From: Pedosphaera sp.
GTDB taxonomy: Bacteria; Verrucomicrobiota; Verrucomicrobiia; Limisphaerales; SXQI01
DNA: 47,901 nucleotides
Assembly: GCA_025359965.1 (NCBI GenBank)
Contig: JANYDC010000074.1
Coordinates: 1 to 47,901 of the forward strand
Direction: 5' to 3'
Under the pieces are notes generated by a model. The model ran no database searches and was not told the DNA's origin. It was given only the letters and a program-made list of their open reading frames with translations. This document shows positions 26,908 to 35,431 of the stretch, in pieces (position 1 is the stretch's first letter; each line of letters opens with the position of its first letter). The position numbers and the translations under genes were made by a program.

Positions 26908-27627
26908 CGCCGAGAAGCGTTCATCAAATTGTCCGCAGAATTAATTGCCAGGGGACACACAACCCAAGCGCGCGCCCCATCCCAATCCGCTCAATGTCGG
27001 TGACAAAACAACATCACACTTCTCCAACCAATGCGATCACCATTCCAAGTCCCTATCTTCCTCCGCGCCTCCAAAACTCTGCACGACACTTTCCCTACAT
27101 TTCCTTCCATCCCATCCGTGAAATCAGATAAATCCCTTGTTGAAGCTACCCACCAATCAATCGGCCCGCCAATGTTTGAATCCTGACCCTCTCCTTTTCC
27201 GATTCGTGAGATCCGGGATATCCGTGGTTAACACCCAGTCCGTCTTTCTCGCTGTTCCAACCCTCCGTAGATAATTCCTAACCTCTTCCCCATAAAACTT
27301 TTACCGGCCTCCATGAGTGCTTTCTGTCCTCTTCTATTTTCAAAAAGACTCAAACCCAATTCTTAGCTCCAAACCAGCTCAAATTGCTCCTGGATTCTCT
27401 GTAATGATCCCCTAATCCCTACAACATGCGGTGCACGCTAACGCGCGCCTGCATGTCTCTTCCGCTTCAACAGACGAATTCTTTTGACTTTTCAATTTCA
27501 TTAATATTTAAGTGACATAACCCTTTCCGCAGCACCAACAGGCTTACTGGCCTGAGTGTTTTTAGTGTGCCTGCGGACGGCCGGTTAACTAAAACAGACA
27601 ACAGTTCAATACACCTAAGGAAACACC
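26908..27627. other. Long intergenic region upstream of the PEP-CTERM-like gene
   Basis: About 720 bases without a convincing gene. It contains a degenerate TCCGTGG-type repeat at about 27200-27232 (GATCCGGGATATCCGTGG followed by TTAACACC). Near the right end lies an A/T-rich stretch with TTGACT at 27484-27489 and TATTTA 15 bases further, a weak promoter candidate. Next is a CAGGC-ttactg-GCCTG hairpin (27539-27554) followed by a short T-run, which could be a leader structure or attenuator. The transcript leader would be about 110 bases. Confidence 0.4.
27617..27621 (+). promoter_or_regulatory. Ribosome binding site of the PEP-CTERM-like gene
   Basis: AAGGA lies six bases before the ATG at 27628, within CTAAGGAAACACC. 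It is one of the few clean Shine-Dalgarno sites in this window, where most starts have none, suggesting strong translation of the surface protein. Confidence 0.65.
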
Positions 27628-28350
27628 ATGAAATCAATCATTTCATTTAGTTTGGTCCTAGCGACCGCAGGCACCGCCCTATCCGCAGACATACTCTCGG
27701 TCGAAGTGGGATACGGCTTCGTAGGTACTAGCAGCTCAGGCATTTATGCAGCCAGCCCTGACACCTCATTCGTTAGCGTACTCAACTCGGGCACTACCAC
27801 CTTCACCGGTTTGCTCAGCCTAACCGGCATCTCCGGCTTCGGCTCTTTTGGCCACATGGTCGTCAATGACTTTGGCAATGTGACCTTGGCTCCAGGACAA
27901 TCCTGGGTTCTGTTCGGCGGTCCGGAAGCTTCGAACTTCGGCGGCTTCAACAAGTGCCAGACATGGATCAATGGCGACTCCAACAGCGGTCAGGACCCAA
28001 CCGGACCAGCCGACAGCGGCATGCTGTTTTCGGCCGTTGGGACCTTGGGCGCGAACAACCTCAGCTATTCCATCTATGATCACGAAATCCACTCGGGCAC
28101 ATCCGCAACCAGCCCCTTTGGCGTGACCTTGGACAACTATATCCTCCAAGGCGGTGATCCTTTCGGTCGTGACACTTTCGACACCTTTGAGGAAGGCCAG
28201 GCTCATGCGTTCTTCGACATCACCGGGGATCGCCGCGCCACCCCTCTCGCCTGCCCAGTGCCTGAAGCCAATCCTCCGATGATCATGCTCGGCTTTGGCA
28301 TCCTTGCCACGGTCGCGAACAAAGTCCGTCGCAGCACCGCTTCAAAATAA
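27628..28350 (+). CDS. PEP-CTERM-like exported surface protein
   Basis: A 240-residue exported protein. It begins with a signal peptide (SIISFSLVLATAGTALSA, cut near residue 19-20). The middle is Gly/Ser/Thr-rich and low in charge. The C-terminus has the sorting pattern of PEP-CTERM proteins in slightly divergent form: VPEANPP, then a membrane helix (MIMLGFGILATVAN) and a basic end (KVRRSTASK). In this system an exosortase recognises the tail and the protein is released to the outer surface or exopolysaccharide. No exosortase gene is in the window. The gene is single, with its own ribosome binding site and a strong terminator, so probably highly expressed. Confidence 0.8.
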   Translation: MKSIISFSLVLATAGTALSADILSVEVGYGFVGTSSSGIYAASPDTSFVSVLNSGTTTFTGLLSLTGISGFGSFGHMVVNDFGNVTLAPGQSWVLFGGPEASNFGGFNKCQTWINGDSNSGQDPTGPADSGMLFSAVGTLGANNLSYSIYDHEIHSGTSATSPFGVTLDNYILQGGDPFGRDTFDTFEEGQAHAFFDITGDRRATPLACPVPEANPPMIMLGFGILATVANKVRRSTASK

Positions 28351-28364
28351 TAACTATTCCCTGA

Positions 28365-28400
28365 AAGCCGCCAGCTCTCAACCGAGCTGGCGGCTTTTTC
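28365..28400 (+). terminator. Strong Rho-independent terminator after the PEP-CTERM-like gene
   Basis: A perfect 13-base-pair stem, AAGCCGCCAGCTC pairing with GAGCTGGCGGCTT, with the loop TCAACC, is followed by a T-run. It starts 14 bases after the stop codon. Confidence 0.92.
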
Positions 28401-28492
28401 GTGCCCGCCCCACCCCATCCCCCCTCTCCCAACCGGTTTCCCGCTTGGCATCTGCCCCACGTCTTGGTCATGATGCTGTCCCCTTGTCTGAC

Positions 28493-30307
28493 ATGGCCAC
28501 TATAACCAACATTGCCGCGTACCAGTTCGCCGCGCTGACCGACCTGAAAATACTTCGGGAAAAATTAATCACCCAAAGCAAGGCCTGGGGACTGCGCGGC
28601 ACCATCCTCCTCAGCACCGAAGGCATCAACCTCTTCGTCGCTGGCGAAAACGACTGCATCCAACTCCTCCTGGCCGAACTGCGCGCCATTCCCGGTCTCG
28701 CCACCCTCAAACCCAAAATCAGCGAGAGCACACACCAACCCTTTTCTCGCATGCTGGTGCGCATCAAAAAAGAAATCATCGCCTTTGGCGTCGAAGGCAT
28801 CGACCCCGCCCGGCGCACCTCCCCCAAACTCGCCGCCTCCACCCTCAAACAGTGGCTTGACGAAGGCCGCCCCATCACCCTCCTCGACACCCGGAACGAC
28901 TACGAAGTCAAACTCGGCACCTTCAAAGGAGCCATCCCCGCCGGCATTGACCACTTCCGCGACTTCCCCGAAGCTGTCAGCCGCCTTCCCGAGAACCTTA
29001 AGGACGAACCCATTGTCATGTTCTGTACTGGTGGCATCCGCTGCGAAAAAGCGGGTCCGTACATGGAGCGCGAGGGCTTCAAAAACATCTTCCAACTCGA
29101 TGGCGGCATCCTGAAATACTTCGAGGACTGCGGCGGCGATCACTACCAAGGGGAATGCTTCGTCTTCGATCAACGTGTCGGCGTCGACCCCGCTTTGCAC
29201 GAGACTGGCTCCGACCAGTGCTTCAATTGCCTCACCCCGCTCACCGCAGAAGAACAGGCCGACCCCCGCTTCGTGGCTGGCCAATCCTGCCCCTTCTGCT
29301 ACGAGACGTCCGCCGAACGCATGGCCGGGAACATCGCGGCCCGGCACAAGACCCTTCGCCAAATCACCAACCCCCTCCCTGGCAGCCAGCCCTACGATAA
29401 CTACCGTCCCATCATCGCGCCGCACCGCGATGCGGGAGGCAGCGTCCTTGATTTCCTCAGCCAAACCCTCTCCCACATCCCGCGCGCGGAATGGACCGCC
29501 AAATTCGAGGACGGCCGCATCCTAGATGCCTCGCGCCAAGCCGTCCCGGCCAGTGCCCCAGTCATCCCGGGCCACCGCTACCTCCTCTGGATGCCCTCCA
29601 TCGTCGAACCCGCTGTCAACATGGACATTCGCATCCTCCATGAGGACGAAGCCATCATCATCCTCCACAAACCAGCTCCTCTGCCACTCCATCCCTGCGG
29701 ACGCTTCAACCGCAATACCCTCCAACACGTACTCCACGCCCTCTACCACCCCCAACGCCCGCGCCCAGCCCATCGACTAGACGCCAACACCACCGGCCTG
29801 ATCGTCGTCGCTCGCACCCGCCACTTTGCCCGCCCCATCCAAATGGAGTTCGAAAACGGTGGCGTCGAAAAAGTCTACCTCGTGCGCGTCCAAGGCCAGC
29901 CCAAAGAAAATCGCTTCACGATCGACGCCCCGATCAGCGCTGAAGCAGGCCAGCTCGGCACTCGCGAAATCGACCCCGAAAACGGCCTGCCCGCCAAAAC
30001 TGAATTTAACGTCCTCAACCGGTTCGCCGATGGCACCACCCTCCTCCAAGCCCGCCCCATCACTGGCCGCACCAACCAGATTCGCGTCCACCTCTGGCAA
30101 CTCGGCCTCCCCGTCTGCGGCGACCAAGCCTACCAGCCCAACGAGCGACTCGGCGACACTCAGACCCACTCCATCGACGCCCCTCCCCTCTGCCTCCACG
30201 CCTGGAAACTAGCCTTGACCCACCCCCTAACCCGCCAGCGCATCCATTTCGAAACTGTTATCCCTGCCTGGGCTGAAGAAGCCAGAATTGATATAACCAA
30301 AACATAA
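28493..30307 (+). CDS. trhO: TrhO (tRNA U34 hydroxylase, rhodanese) fused to an RluA-type pseudouridine synthase
   Basis: A 604-residue two-enzyme fusion. Residues 1-310 are TrhO (YceA): RGTILLSTEGINLFVAG, a rhodanese domain with catalytic Cys178 in FCTGGIRCEKAGPYM, then QLDGGILKYFE, and a CxxC pair (Cys243/246, Cys266/269) typical of the C-terminal zinc-like site. TrhO hydroxylates uridine-34 of certain tRNAs with oxygen, the first step toward cmo5U-type wobble bases. Residues 315-604 are an RluA-family pseudouridine synthase: LHKPAPLPLHP, catalytic Asp430 in HRLDANTTGL, and RPITGRTNQIRVHLWQLGLP. The frame extends upstream to 28295 but crosses the terminator of the previous gene, so ATG 28493 is the clear start. 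The RluA target (tRNA or rRNA) is not known. Confidence 0.93.
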   Translation: MATITNIAAYQFAALTDLKILREKLITQSKAWGLRGTILLSTEGINLFVAGENDCIQLLLAELRAIPGLATLKPKISESTHQPFSRMLVRIKKEIIAFGVEGIDPARRTSPKLAASTLKQWLDEGRPITLLDTRNDYEVKLGTFKGAIPAGIDHFRDFPEAVSRLPENLKDEPIVMFCTGGIRCEKAGPYMEREGFKNIFQLDGGILKYFEDCGGDHYQGECFVFDQRVGVDPALHETGSDQCFNCLTPLTAEEQADPRFVAGQSCPFCYETSAERMAGNIAARHKTLRQITNPLPGSQPYDNYRPIIAPHRDAGGSVLDFLSQTLSHIPRAEWTAKFEDGRILDASRQAVPASAPVIPGHRYLLWMPSIVEPAVNMDIRILHEDEAIIILHKPAPLPLHPCGRFNRNTLQHVLHALYHPQRPRPAHRLDANTTGLIVVARTRHFARPIQMEFENGGVEKVYLVRVQGQPKENRFTIDAPISAEAGQLGTREIDPENGLPAKTEFNVLNRFADGTTLLQARPITGRTNQIRVHLWQLGLPVCGDQAYQPNERLGDTQTHSIDAPPLCLHAWKLALTHPLTRQRIHFETVIPAWAEEARIDITKT

Positions 30308-30337
30308 TACCGGACCGGGCGCGGCTGGACCGTTTTC

Positions 30338-30366
30338 TTGACGCCTATTTTGCCCTCTGTTATTGC
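30338..30366 (+). promoter_or_regulatory. Candidate promoter of the sigma-kinase operon
   Basis: TTGACG (30338-30343), a 17-base spacer and TATTGC (30361-30366) form a sigma-70-like pair 28 bases ahead of the sigma-factor ATG. The -35 box is good and the -10 box matches only in its first three bases. Confidence 0.35.
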
Positions 30367-30394
30367 AAGGGCTGATTTAATCCCATCCACCAAC

Positions 30395-31147
30395 ATGGAC
30401 GCGCCTCAGAGTCAATTCGCTCAAACACGTTGGACGACTGTGCTCAAAGCAGGTTGCCCGGATTCCACCGAGTTTGAGACGGCCCTGGCCAGGTTGTGCG
30501 AGGACTACCATCCCCCCTTGCAAAAGTTTGCCCGCGGCTGGATGAAGTCACCTGAGGAGGCGGACGATCTGACCCAGGGATTCTTCGCCCATTTCATCAA
30601 AAACAACGTGTCTGGAGCCGTCACTCCTGAGAAAGGCCGCTTCCGCAATTTTCTGCTGGCATCCTTTAAAAACTACAAAGTCAGCGTCTGGCGCAAAGAA
30701 AACCGCGCCAAAGACATTCCCTCATCTCAATTGTCCTCCATTAACGAGGAACGAGAGGACGGCAGCCCAGTCATAGAACCCTCCACAGAACCTGTCCTCG
30801 AAAGGCAGTTGGATGTGGCCTGGGCTCAGACCATTCAGAGCCGGGTCCTCAAGGAAATGGCAAGGGACTACGAAAAGCGAAAAAAGGCGCTCTTCTTCCG
30901 CCGTTTAGGTTGCCTCCTCCTAGGGCAAGAGGTGACACGCCCTTACACCGAATTGGCTGAGGAACTCCAAATGTCCATACCTTCCCTCAAAACTTCAGTC
31001 AGTCGAATGAGGGACGAATTCCGAGGCCTTTTCCGGAGTGAAGTGGCCGAAACAGTTTTTGATGGCGATGAGGTCGATGATGAGTGCAGGTACTTATTGA
31101 GACTTTTGTTCAACCCGTCTGCGCCCCATAGCGGAATCCAGACATGA
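30395..31147 (+). CDS. ECF-type RNA polymerase sigma factor
   Basis: A 250-residue sigma-70 family protein of the ECF kind found next to protein kinases in Planctomycetota and Verrucomicrobiota. Region 2 is near residues 25-95: RLCEDYHPPLQKFARGW, then EEADDLTQGFFAHFI (the -10 recognition helix), with RFRNFLLASFKNY. Region 4 is near residues 185-215: YTELAEELQMSIPSLKTSVSRMRDEFR, the helix-turn-helix binding the -35 element. No anti-sigma gene is adjacent. The downstream kinase overlaps in an ATGA. The frame opens at TTG 30338, but that overlaps the promoter candidate; ATG 30395 fits the start of region 2 better. It most likely directs transcription in response to the kinase encoded next to it. 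Confidence 0.85.
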   Translation: MDAPQSQFAQTRWTTVLKAGCPDSTEFETALARLCEDYHPPLQKFARGWMKSPEEADDLTQGFFAHFIKNNVSGAVTPEKGRFRNFLLASFKNYKVSVWRKENRAKDIPSSQLSSINEEREDGSPVIEPSTEPVLERQLDVAWAQTIQSRVLKEMARDYEKRKKALFFRRLGCLLLGQEVTRPYTELAEELQMSIPSLKTSVSRMRDEFRGLFRSEVAETVFDGDEVDDECRYLLRLLFNPSAPHSGIQT

Positions 31148-33747
31148 GTCTGATGCTCAAATGCTCACGATGCTCGCGGGACATGCACTCCAGCGGGTTC
31201 AAGGGGCTGTGTCCCGAGTGTCTTTTCGCATGCACCACCGGACCGATCAAACCAGCCACCAAAGCTCACGAGCCCAAAGAAAATGAAAAAATCGAAGCCA
31301 ATGCCCAAATTGGCGCGGGAGGACGGTTCCTGCTTCTGGAAAAGATCGGCGAAGGCGGTATGGGCGAGGTCTGGCTGGCCAATGACCAGCAGTTGAGCAG
31401 CCCTGATAAACCCCGTTTAGTGGCGCTGAAGTTCCTTTCCGAATCCATTCGTGAAAACCAGCAGGCACTGAAATCGTTGAAGATGGAAGTTCGACAGGCA
31501 CAGGAACTCAATGATCCCAATATCGTTAGAATCCATGACCTGCATACTTCCGAAGGAGGCATGCCCTTCATCAACATGGAGTACATCGAGGGCGACAACC
31601 TCAGCACCGTGCTCCAACGTTGCGAGGGTGGAGTGATGAGTTCAAAATTGGTCCTTCAAATCGCCCGTCAGCTGGCCTCCGCCCTATACTACGCACACGA
31701 CAGCGCAGGCATCCTTCATCGCGACATCAAGCCAAGCAATCTCCTGCTCGCAGAAGGCGATATTTTAAAGCTCACCGATTTTGGTATCGCGGGCATTCTC
31801 CACGGACAAAAAGATGAGCATGCCCTGCAGACCCAGGTGCTTGGCACGCTCTGGTACTCCAGTCCCCGTCAGGCCCTCGGTAAAACACCTACTTCTGCGG
31901 ATGATATTTATTCGTTCGGCGCCACCCTGTACGAATTAGTTACAGGATCACCTCCATTCGAGGGCGAGACCACTGAAGAGCTTCTCGCGAAAATCCAGTA
32001 CGTCCCTCCGGAGCACATCTCCAGTCGGCTGAAATCAACTGGACGGCGCAACGATCCGCACCCCAAGCTGATCAGCCTAATTCATAGCTGCCTCGACAAG
32101 GAGCCGCGCAACCGCCCCATTGCCCGCGACCTCGCCAATTTGCTTCCCCCTCCCGAAGGATCATCGGCCCGATCTCGGGCCATAATTTACTACCCGGAGC
32201 CAGACGCTCCTGAGCCGGTTGACAAAGACGAAACAGAATTGCCCCAAGCGACTCAATCCCGCTGGCCTGCCACGATCTTAATACTGCTGCTTTTATCAGT
32301 AGCTGGTGTCGTATGGGTAAGATGGCCGCAAACGCCCAAGGTAGTTGTGCCGAAGGAACCCGCTACGGACAAAGCGTTCGAGCCAAAAGTCCCAAGAATT
32401 ATTACCGATAGTGAAACCAATCCACCTGGCTCCACAGCCACCATTTTGGCGGCAAATCTATCGGCCGAAGTGCTTATTAAGGATCATGATAGCACGCCGC
32501 AATTATACTCTTACCAACTATTCGATAGAAGCGAGATTAAGACCAATTTCTCAAGTAAAAGCAAAAAGGTTCGTGTTCAACAGAAAGCTGGCACTTACCA
32601 GTTGAGAGTGAGTCGTAAAGAGGGCAGAGGAGAGTGGGCTCAATCTTCGGAATTAATCCTGGAGGACGCAAAATTGTCTGCCTTGGAGTTTGCATTTTAC
32701 CACAGTCAGGTTGTGATTGAGAGCAAACCTGAAGGAGCAAACGTCTATTGGAGTGACGTAAATGAAAATTCGGCATCTTCGTTTGAATCCAACACCTACA
32801 CAAACAATTTTCTAACGGTCCAAGACAAAGGCAGATGGTTGCGCTCAGGCCATTACCACTTCCACGTTACCATGCGAGGTTACTTGCCTTCGGTGATGGA
32901 TCTGATTCTAAAAACACCGGGGAAGATAAGTCTACCATTCATCAATCTTGTCATCAATCCTTGCCCGGCTAAGGGCGATCTTGCTCCGCATACCTTCACA
33001 AATTCTTTTCAAACGGTTTTTATCGATGTCGGCGCCAGCAGCGCTCCGCCGCCCGGAACCCCGCTCTACGCCTGCGCAACTGAGACCTCTGTCGGTGAAT
33101 TTCAGAAGTTTGTAGAGGACACCAAGTCATCCCCAATGGACGGCATGTATAGCGCAACCACGAACGGATACCTTCAAGTAGGCAACAGTTGGGATCACCC
33201 CGGCTGGGCGCAGACTACAAACCATCCCGTGGTTGGGGTTAATTGGAACGATGCAATGTCCTACTGCGAATGGCTTGCCAAAATTGAGCGCGGGAAGGGA
33301 CGGCTGGCGCCGAAACAAAAATATCGGCTCCCCTCGACAACTGAATGGAAAAAGATCGCAGAGCTTGCAGGAGCACGCAAATATCCTTGGGGCGACTCGG
33401 AAGCCATTTCAGACATCGTAGGCAATTATAGCGGTGAAGAAGTTGCCACCGCCAAATCTTGGCCTGCGTCGTGGCCCTACCTGCAGAAACGGAACGACGG
33501 ATACCAGCGTACTGCACCTCCCGAGCCGAAATTCACGAATTCATTCGGCTTTTACCACATGGGGGGTAACGCGGCGGAGTGGTGCCTTGATCAAGTGCTA
33601 TGCGGAGGGTCATGGTTTGACGGGGAGGATGGAGCTTACGGGCACAACATTCAGCAGCTTGCCACTGATAACAAACTGAAGCCGGGGTCGCCCTCCCGGC
33701 GGGATGATCGGTATGGTTTTCGCATTCTGATTATTGAAGAAGAATGA
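31144..33747 (+). CDS. Transmembrane Ser/Thr kinase with zinc ribbon, PEGA-like and FGE-fold domains
   Basis: An 867-residue protein. An N-terminal zinc ribbon (CSRC at 7-10, CPEC at 23-26) precedes a Hanks-type kinase (about 61-335): GEGGMGEVW, Lys96 in VALKF, HRDIKPSN (192-199) and DFG (212-214). The usual APE motif is altered to SPRQ (240-243). A membrane helix (374-394) is followed by outer domains: a PEGA-like unit (QVVIESKPEGANVYW, near 525) and a formylglycine-generating-enzyme fold (about 635-865; VVGVNWNDAMSYCEWLA, YRLPSTTEWK, GGNAAEWCLD, LCGGSWFDG, YGFRIL). The FGE cysteines normally found after GGSW are absent, so that domain is probably a binding module, not an enzyme. The catalytic kinase residues are intact. 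ATGA overlaps join it to the sigma gene before it and the esterase-like gene after it. Confidence 0.9.
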   Translation: MSLMLKCSRCSRDMHSSGFKGLCPECLFACTTGPIKPATKAHEPKENEKIEANAQIGAGGRFLLLEKIGEGGMGEVWLANDQQLSSPDKPRLVALKFLSESIRENQQALKSLKMEVRQAQELNDPNIVRIHDLHTSEGGMPFINMEYIEGDNLSTVLQRCEGGVMSSKLVLQIARQLASALYYAHDSAGILHRDIKPSNLLLAEGDILKLTDFGIAGILHGQKDEHALQTQVLGTLWYSSPRQALGKTPTSADDIYSFGATLYELVTGSPPFEGETTEELLAKIQYVPPEHISSRLKSTGRRNDPHPKLISLIHSCLDKEPRNRPIARDLANLLPPPEGSSARSRAIIYYPEPDAPEPVDKDETELPQATQSRWPATILILLLLSVAGVVWVRWPQTPKVVVPKEPATDKAFEPKVPRIITDSETNPPGSTATILAANLSAEVLIKDHDSTPQLYSYQLFDRSEIKTNFSSKSKKVRVQQKAGTYQLRVSRKEGRGEWAQSSELILEDAKLSALEFAFYHSQVVIESKPEGANVYWSDVNENSASSFESNTYTNNFLTVQDKGRWLRSGHYHFHVTMRGYLPSVMDLILKTPGKISLPFINLVINPCPAKGDLAPHTFTNSFQTVFIDVGASSAPPPGTPLYACATETSVGEFQKFVEDTKSSPMDGMYSATTNGYLQVGNSWDHPGWAQTTNHPVVGVNWNDAMSYCEWLAKIERGKGRLAPKQKYRLPSTTEWKKIAELAGARKYPWGDSEAISDIVGNYSGEEVATAKSWPASWPYLQKRNDGYQRTAPPEPKFTNSFGFYHMGGNAAEWCLDQVLCGGSWFDGEDGAYGHNIQQLATDNKLKPGSPSRRDDRYGFRILIIEEE

Positions 33748-34658
33748 ACACCTCTCAACTTATGCTTCGCGACCTCACATTGTTGATAACTGCAGCAGCT
33801 TTCTGCAGCATTCTCCTGCTTGAACCAGTCGTGAACCGTGCACAGGCTGAAGTAGTCCTTCCATCCTATCTTTCCTCCAACATGGTGCTGCAACGTGGCG
33901 CTGAGAATCGTATTTGGGGGGCAGGCACAGTCGGAGCAAGGATACGAGTGCAGTTCCTTGGGGAACATGCGAACAGCAAGGTCGGCGCGAATAACCTTTG
34001 GGAGGTCAAGTTGAAGGTTGGGGCTGTTAATTCCAAGGGCCCATCCAATTTAACCATTGTCGAAACCATTAAAGGAAAACCGGATATTGTTACCACCAAT
34101 GAGCTAGCGAACATCCTGGTTGGAGATGTTTGGATCATTCGCACCACTACAGGTGAAGGCGTAACCATTCCCTCTGCTCCACTGAGTAGCCTTGCGTCTC
34201 CCGTGCGTATCTTACATCTGTCCAATTTGACCAATTTAAATGAATTAGGCGAAAATATTAACATCATGTGGCAGATGCCTGACACGAGTGACATCTCTGC
34301 CCTTGCCCGATATTTCGCAGAAGAATTAAGTTCAAAGCAACCAAATGTGCCGATAGGAATCGTTTTATCCGATCTTCGCGACATCAACGCGCTGAAACCC
34401 AATCAGCCTTTCGACCCCAATATCACCTGGTTGAATGAAATCAAGGATCAGGCCTTGCGCCACGCAAAGCTAAAGGGCTTCGATCCACAAAAAAAAGCTG
34501 AATTTGCAAATCTATTGAACTTAAAGCGAGAGGGAGTGGTATCAACAAATTCCCTTTTAATAAACTATCCGAAGGCCATGGTCGTCCACATGCGAAGCGA
34601 TTTCGATTCAAAGCAACTGCCTGCCTCGCTTTTGAGCTTTGAAGGTGCCCTGTGGTAG
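33744..34658 (+). CDS. Secreted, truncated sialate-O-acetylesterase-like protein lacking the catalytic serine motif
   Basis: A 304-residue exported protein. After a signal peptide (LTLLITAAAFCSILLLEPVVNRAQA) comes the beta-rich N-terminal part of the sialate O-acetylesterase family: LPSYLSSNMVLQRGAENRIWGAG and NLWEVKLKVG, then LANILVGDVW (121-130). In active members this is followed by the nucleophile block GQSNM. Here it is followed by IIRTTTGEG, so serine and Gln/Asn are gone. A later piece (SALARYFAEELSSKQPNVPIG) matches the family's helix before the SGNS block III, but the C-terminal catalytic His/Asp region is not recognisable and the protein is about half the family's usual length. It is probably a non-enzymatic carbohydrate- or cell-wall-binding protein. 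Its ATGA overlaps the kinase stop. Confidence 0.75.
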   Translation: MNTSQLMLRDLTLLITAAAFCSILLLEPVVNRAQAEVVLPSYLSSNMVLQRGAENRIWGAGTVGARIRVQFLGEHANSKVGANNLWEVKLKVGAVNSKGPSNLTIVETIKGKPDIVTTNELANILVGDVWIIRTTTGEGVTIPSAPLSSLASPVRILHLSNLTNLNELGENINIMWQMPDTSDISALARYFAEELSSKQPNVPIGIVLSDLRDINALKPNQPFDPNITWLNEIKDQALRHAKLKGFDPQKKAEFANLLNLKREGVVSTNSLLINYPKAMVVHMRSDFDSKQLPASLLSFEGALW

Positions 34659-34859
34659 GCAACCACGCTGTTCTGACGTCTAGTTAAAGATCGCCGCCGC
34701 CTCTGCGCAGGACCGCGCTGCCTTCCTCATCATTCGCATCTCGGAGAGGCACTTGCTTGGATGAGCCAGACAAGGAAGTAAAAAAATCCAGGTGATTTCT
34801 GGTAAAAATGTAACCCTTGGCAAATCCCCGCGTTGAAGAAGGTGTGACCGATAGGTTCC

Positions 34860-34874
34860 CCGGCAGAGTGCCGG
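34860..34874 (+). terminator. Short hairpin, possible terminator of the sigma-kinase operon
   Basis: CCGGCA-gag-TGCCGG forms a six-base-pair stem about 200 bases after the esterase-like gene and 52 bases before the next start. No T-run follows, so it may instead be a leader structure of the small secreted protein. Confidence 0.3.
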
Positions 34875-34925
34875 TGGGATTAAAAGATCGGTCCAATGAG
34901 AAATACTGACCCATTGGAAAACATC

Positions 34926-35396
34926 ATGAACATCCTCAACAAGATACAACGTCTGGTTCGCGGTTCCGCAGTTTTGGCCTTGGTGGCCATCCCCCTTCTC
35001 TCAGGTTCCGCCAAGGCGGCCACTATCAAGATGGAATGCAAAGTCGTTGGATATTCCACGGCTGGTTGGATTGAAATCCGCACCGGCAGCGGCACCGGTG
35101 GCCGCGTCCAGCGTGACTCTCTGGGCCGCAGTTACACGGACCGTGTCCAGAGGGGCGAACAACTGCGCATCACCTACAGTCCTGACTCCCCGAGCGAAGT
35201 TTGCAAAGGGGGCAAGTGGGGCGGGATTTTCAAATTCGATCACGGCTTCCGTTCCACCTCTGATTTCGGCCGGGTCAAGCTGCCCTACACCCTCACGGTG
35301 ACTTGCCCCAAGGACCCGAACTGGGACAACGTCCAGGCCGACATCCTGACCAGTCGCGGATATTTCGTGAAACGCATCCCCATCGGATCGCGCTAA
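34926..35396 (+). CDS. Small secreted protein of unknown function
   Basis: A 156-residue protein with a signal peptide (VRGSAVLALVAIPLLSGSAKA, cut near residue 27) and a mature part of about 130 residues. The mature part is basic, Gly-rich in its first half (IRTGSGTGGRVQRDSL) and probably beta-rich, with two cysteines that could pair (EVCKGG and TVTCPKD) and one near its start (KMECKV). The family is not recognised. ATG 34926 is preferred over ATG 34896 because the extra ten residues precede a normal signal peptide. The gene has its own terminator and may be a separate transcript from the sigma-kinase operon. Confidence 0.7.
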   Translation: MNILNKIQRLVRGSAVLALVAIPLLSGSAKAATIKMECKVVGYSTAGWIEIRTGSGTGGRVQRDSLGRSYTDRVQRGEQLRITYSPDSPSEVCKGGKWGGIFKFDHGFRSTSDFGRVKLPYTLTVTCPKDPNWDNVQADILTSRGYFVKRIPIGSR

Positions 35397-35431
35397 TCAG
35401 CCATTCGGAACTCGATGCGAAGCGGCATAAA

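Noticed and set aside
28565..29476. 303-codon open frame antisense to the TrhO-RluA gene
   Set aside because: The sense strand encodes two clear enzyme domains. The antisense frame is Gly/Ala/Val/Glu-rich without motifs, as expected opposite a GC3-rich gene.
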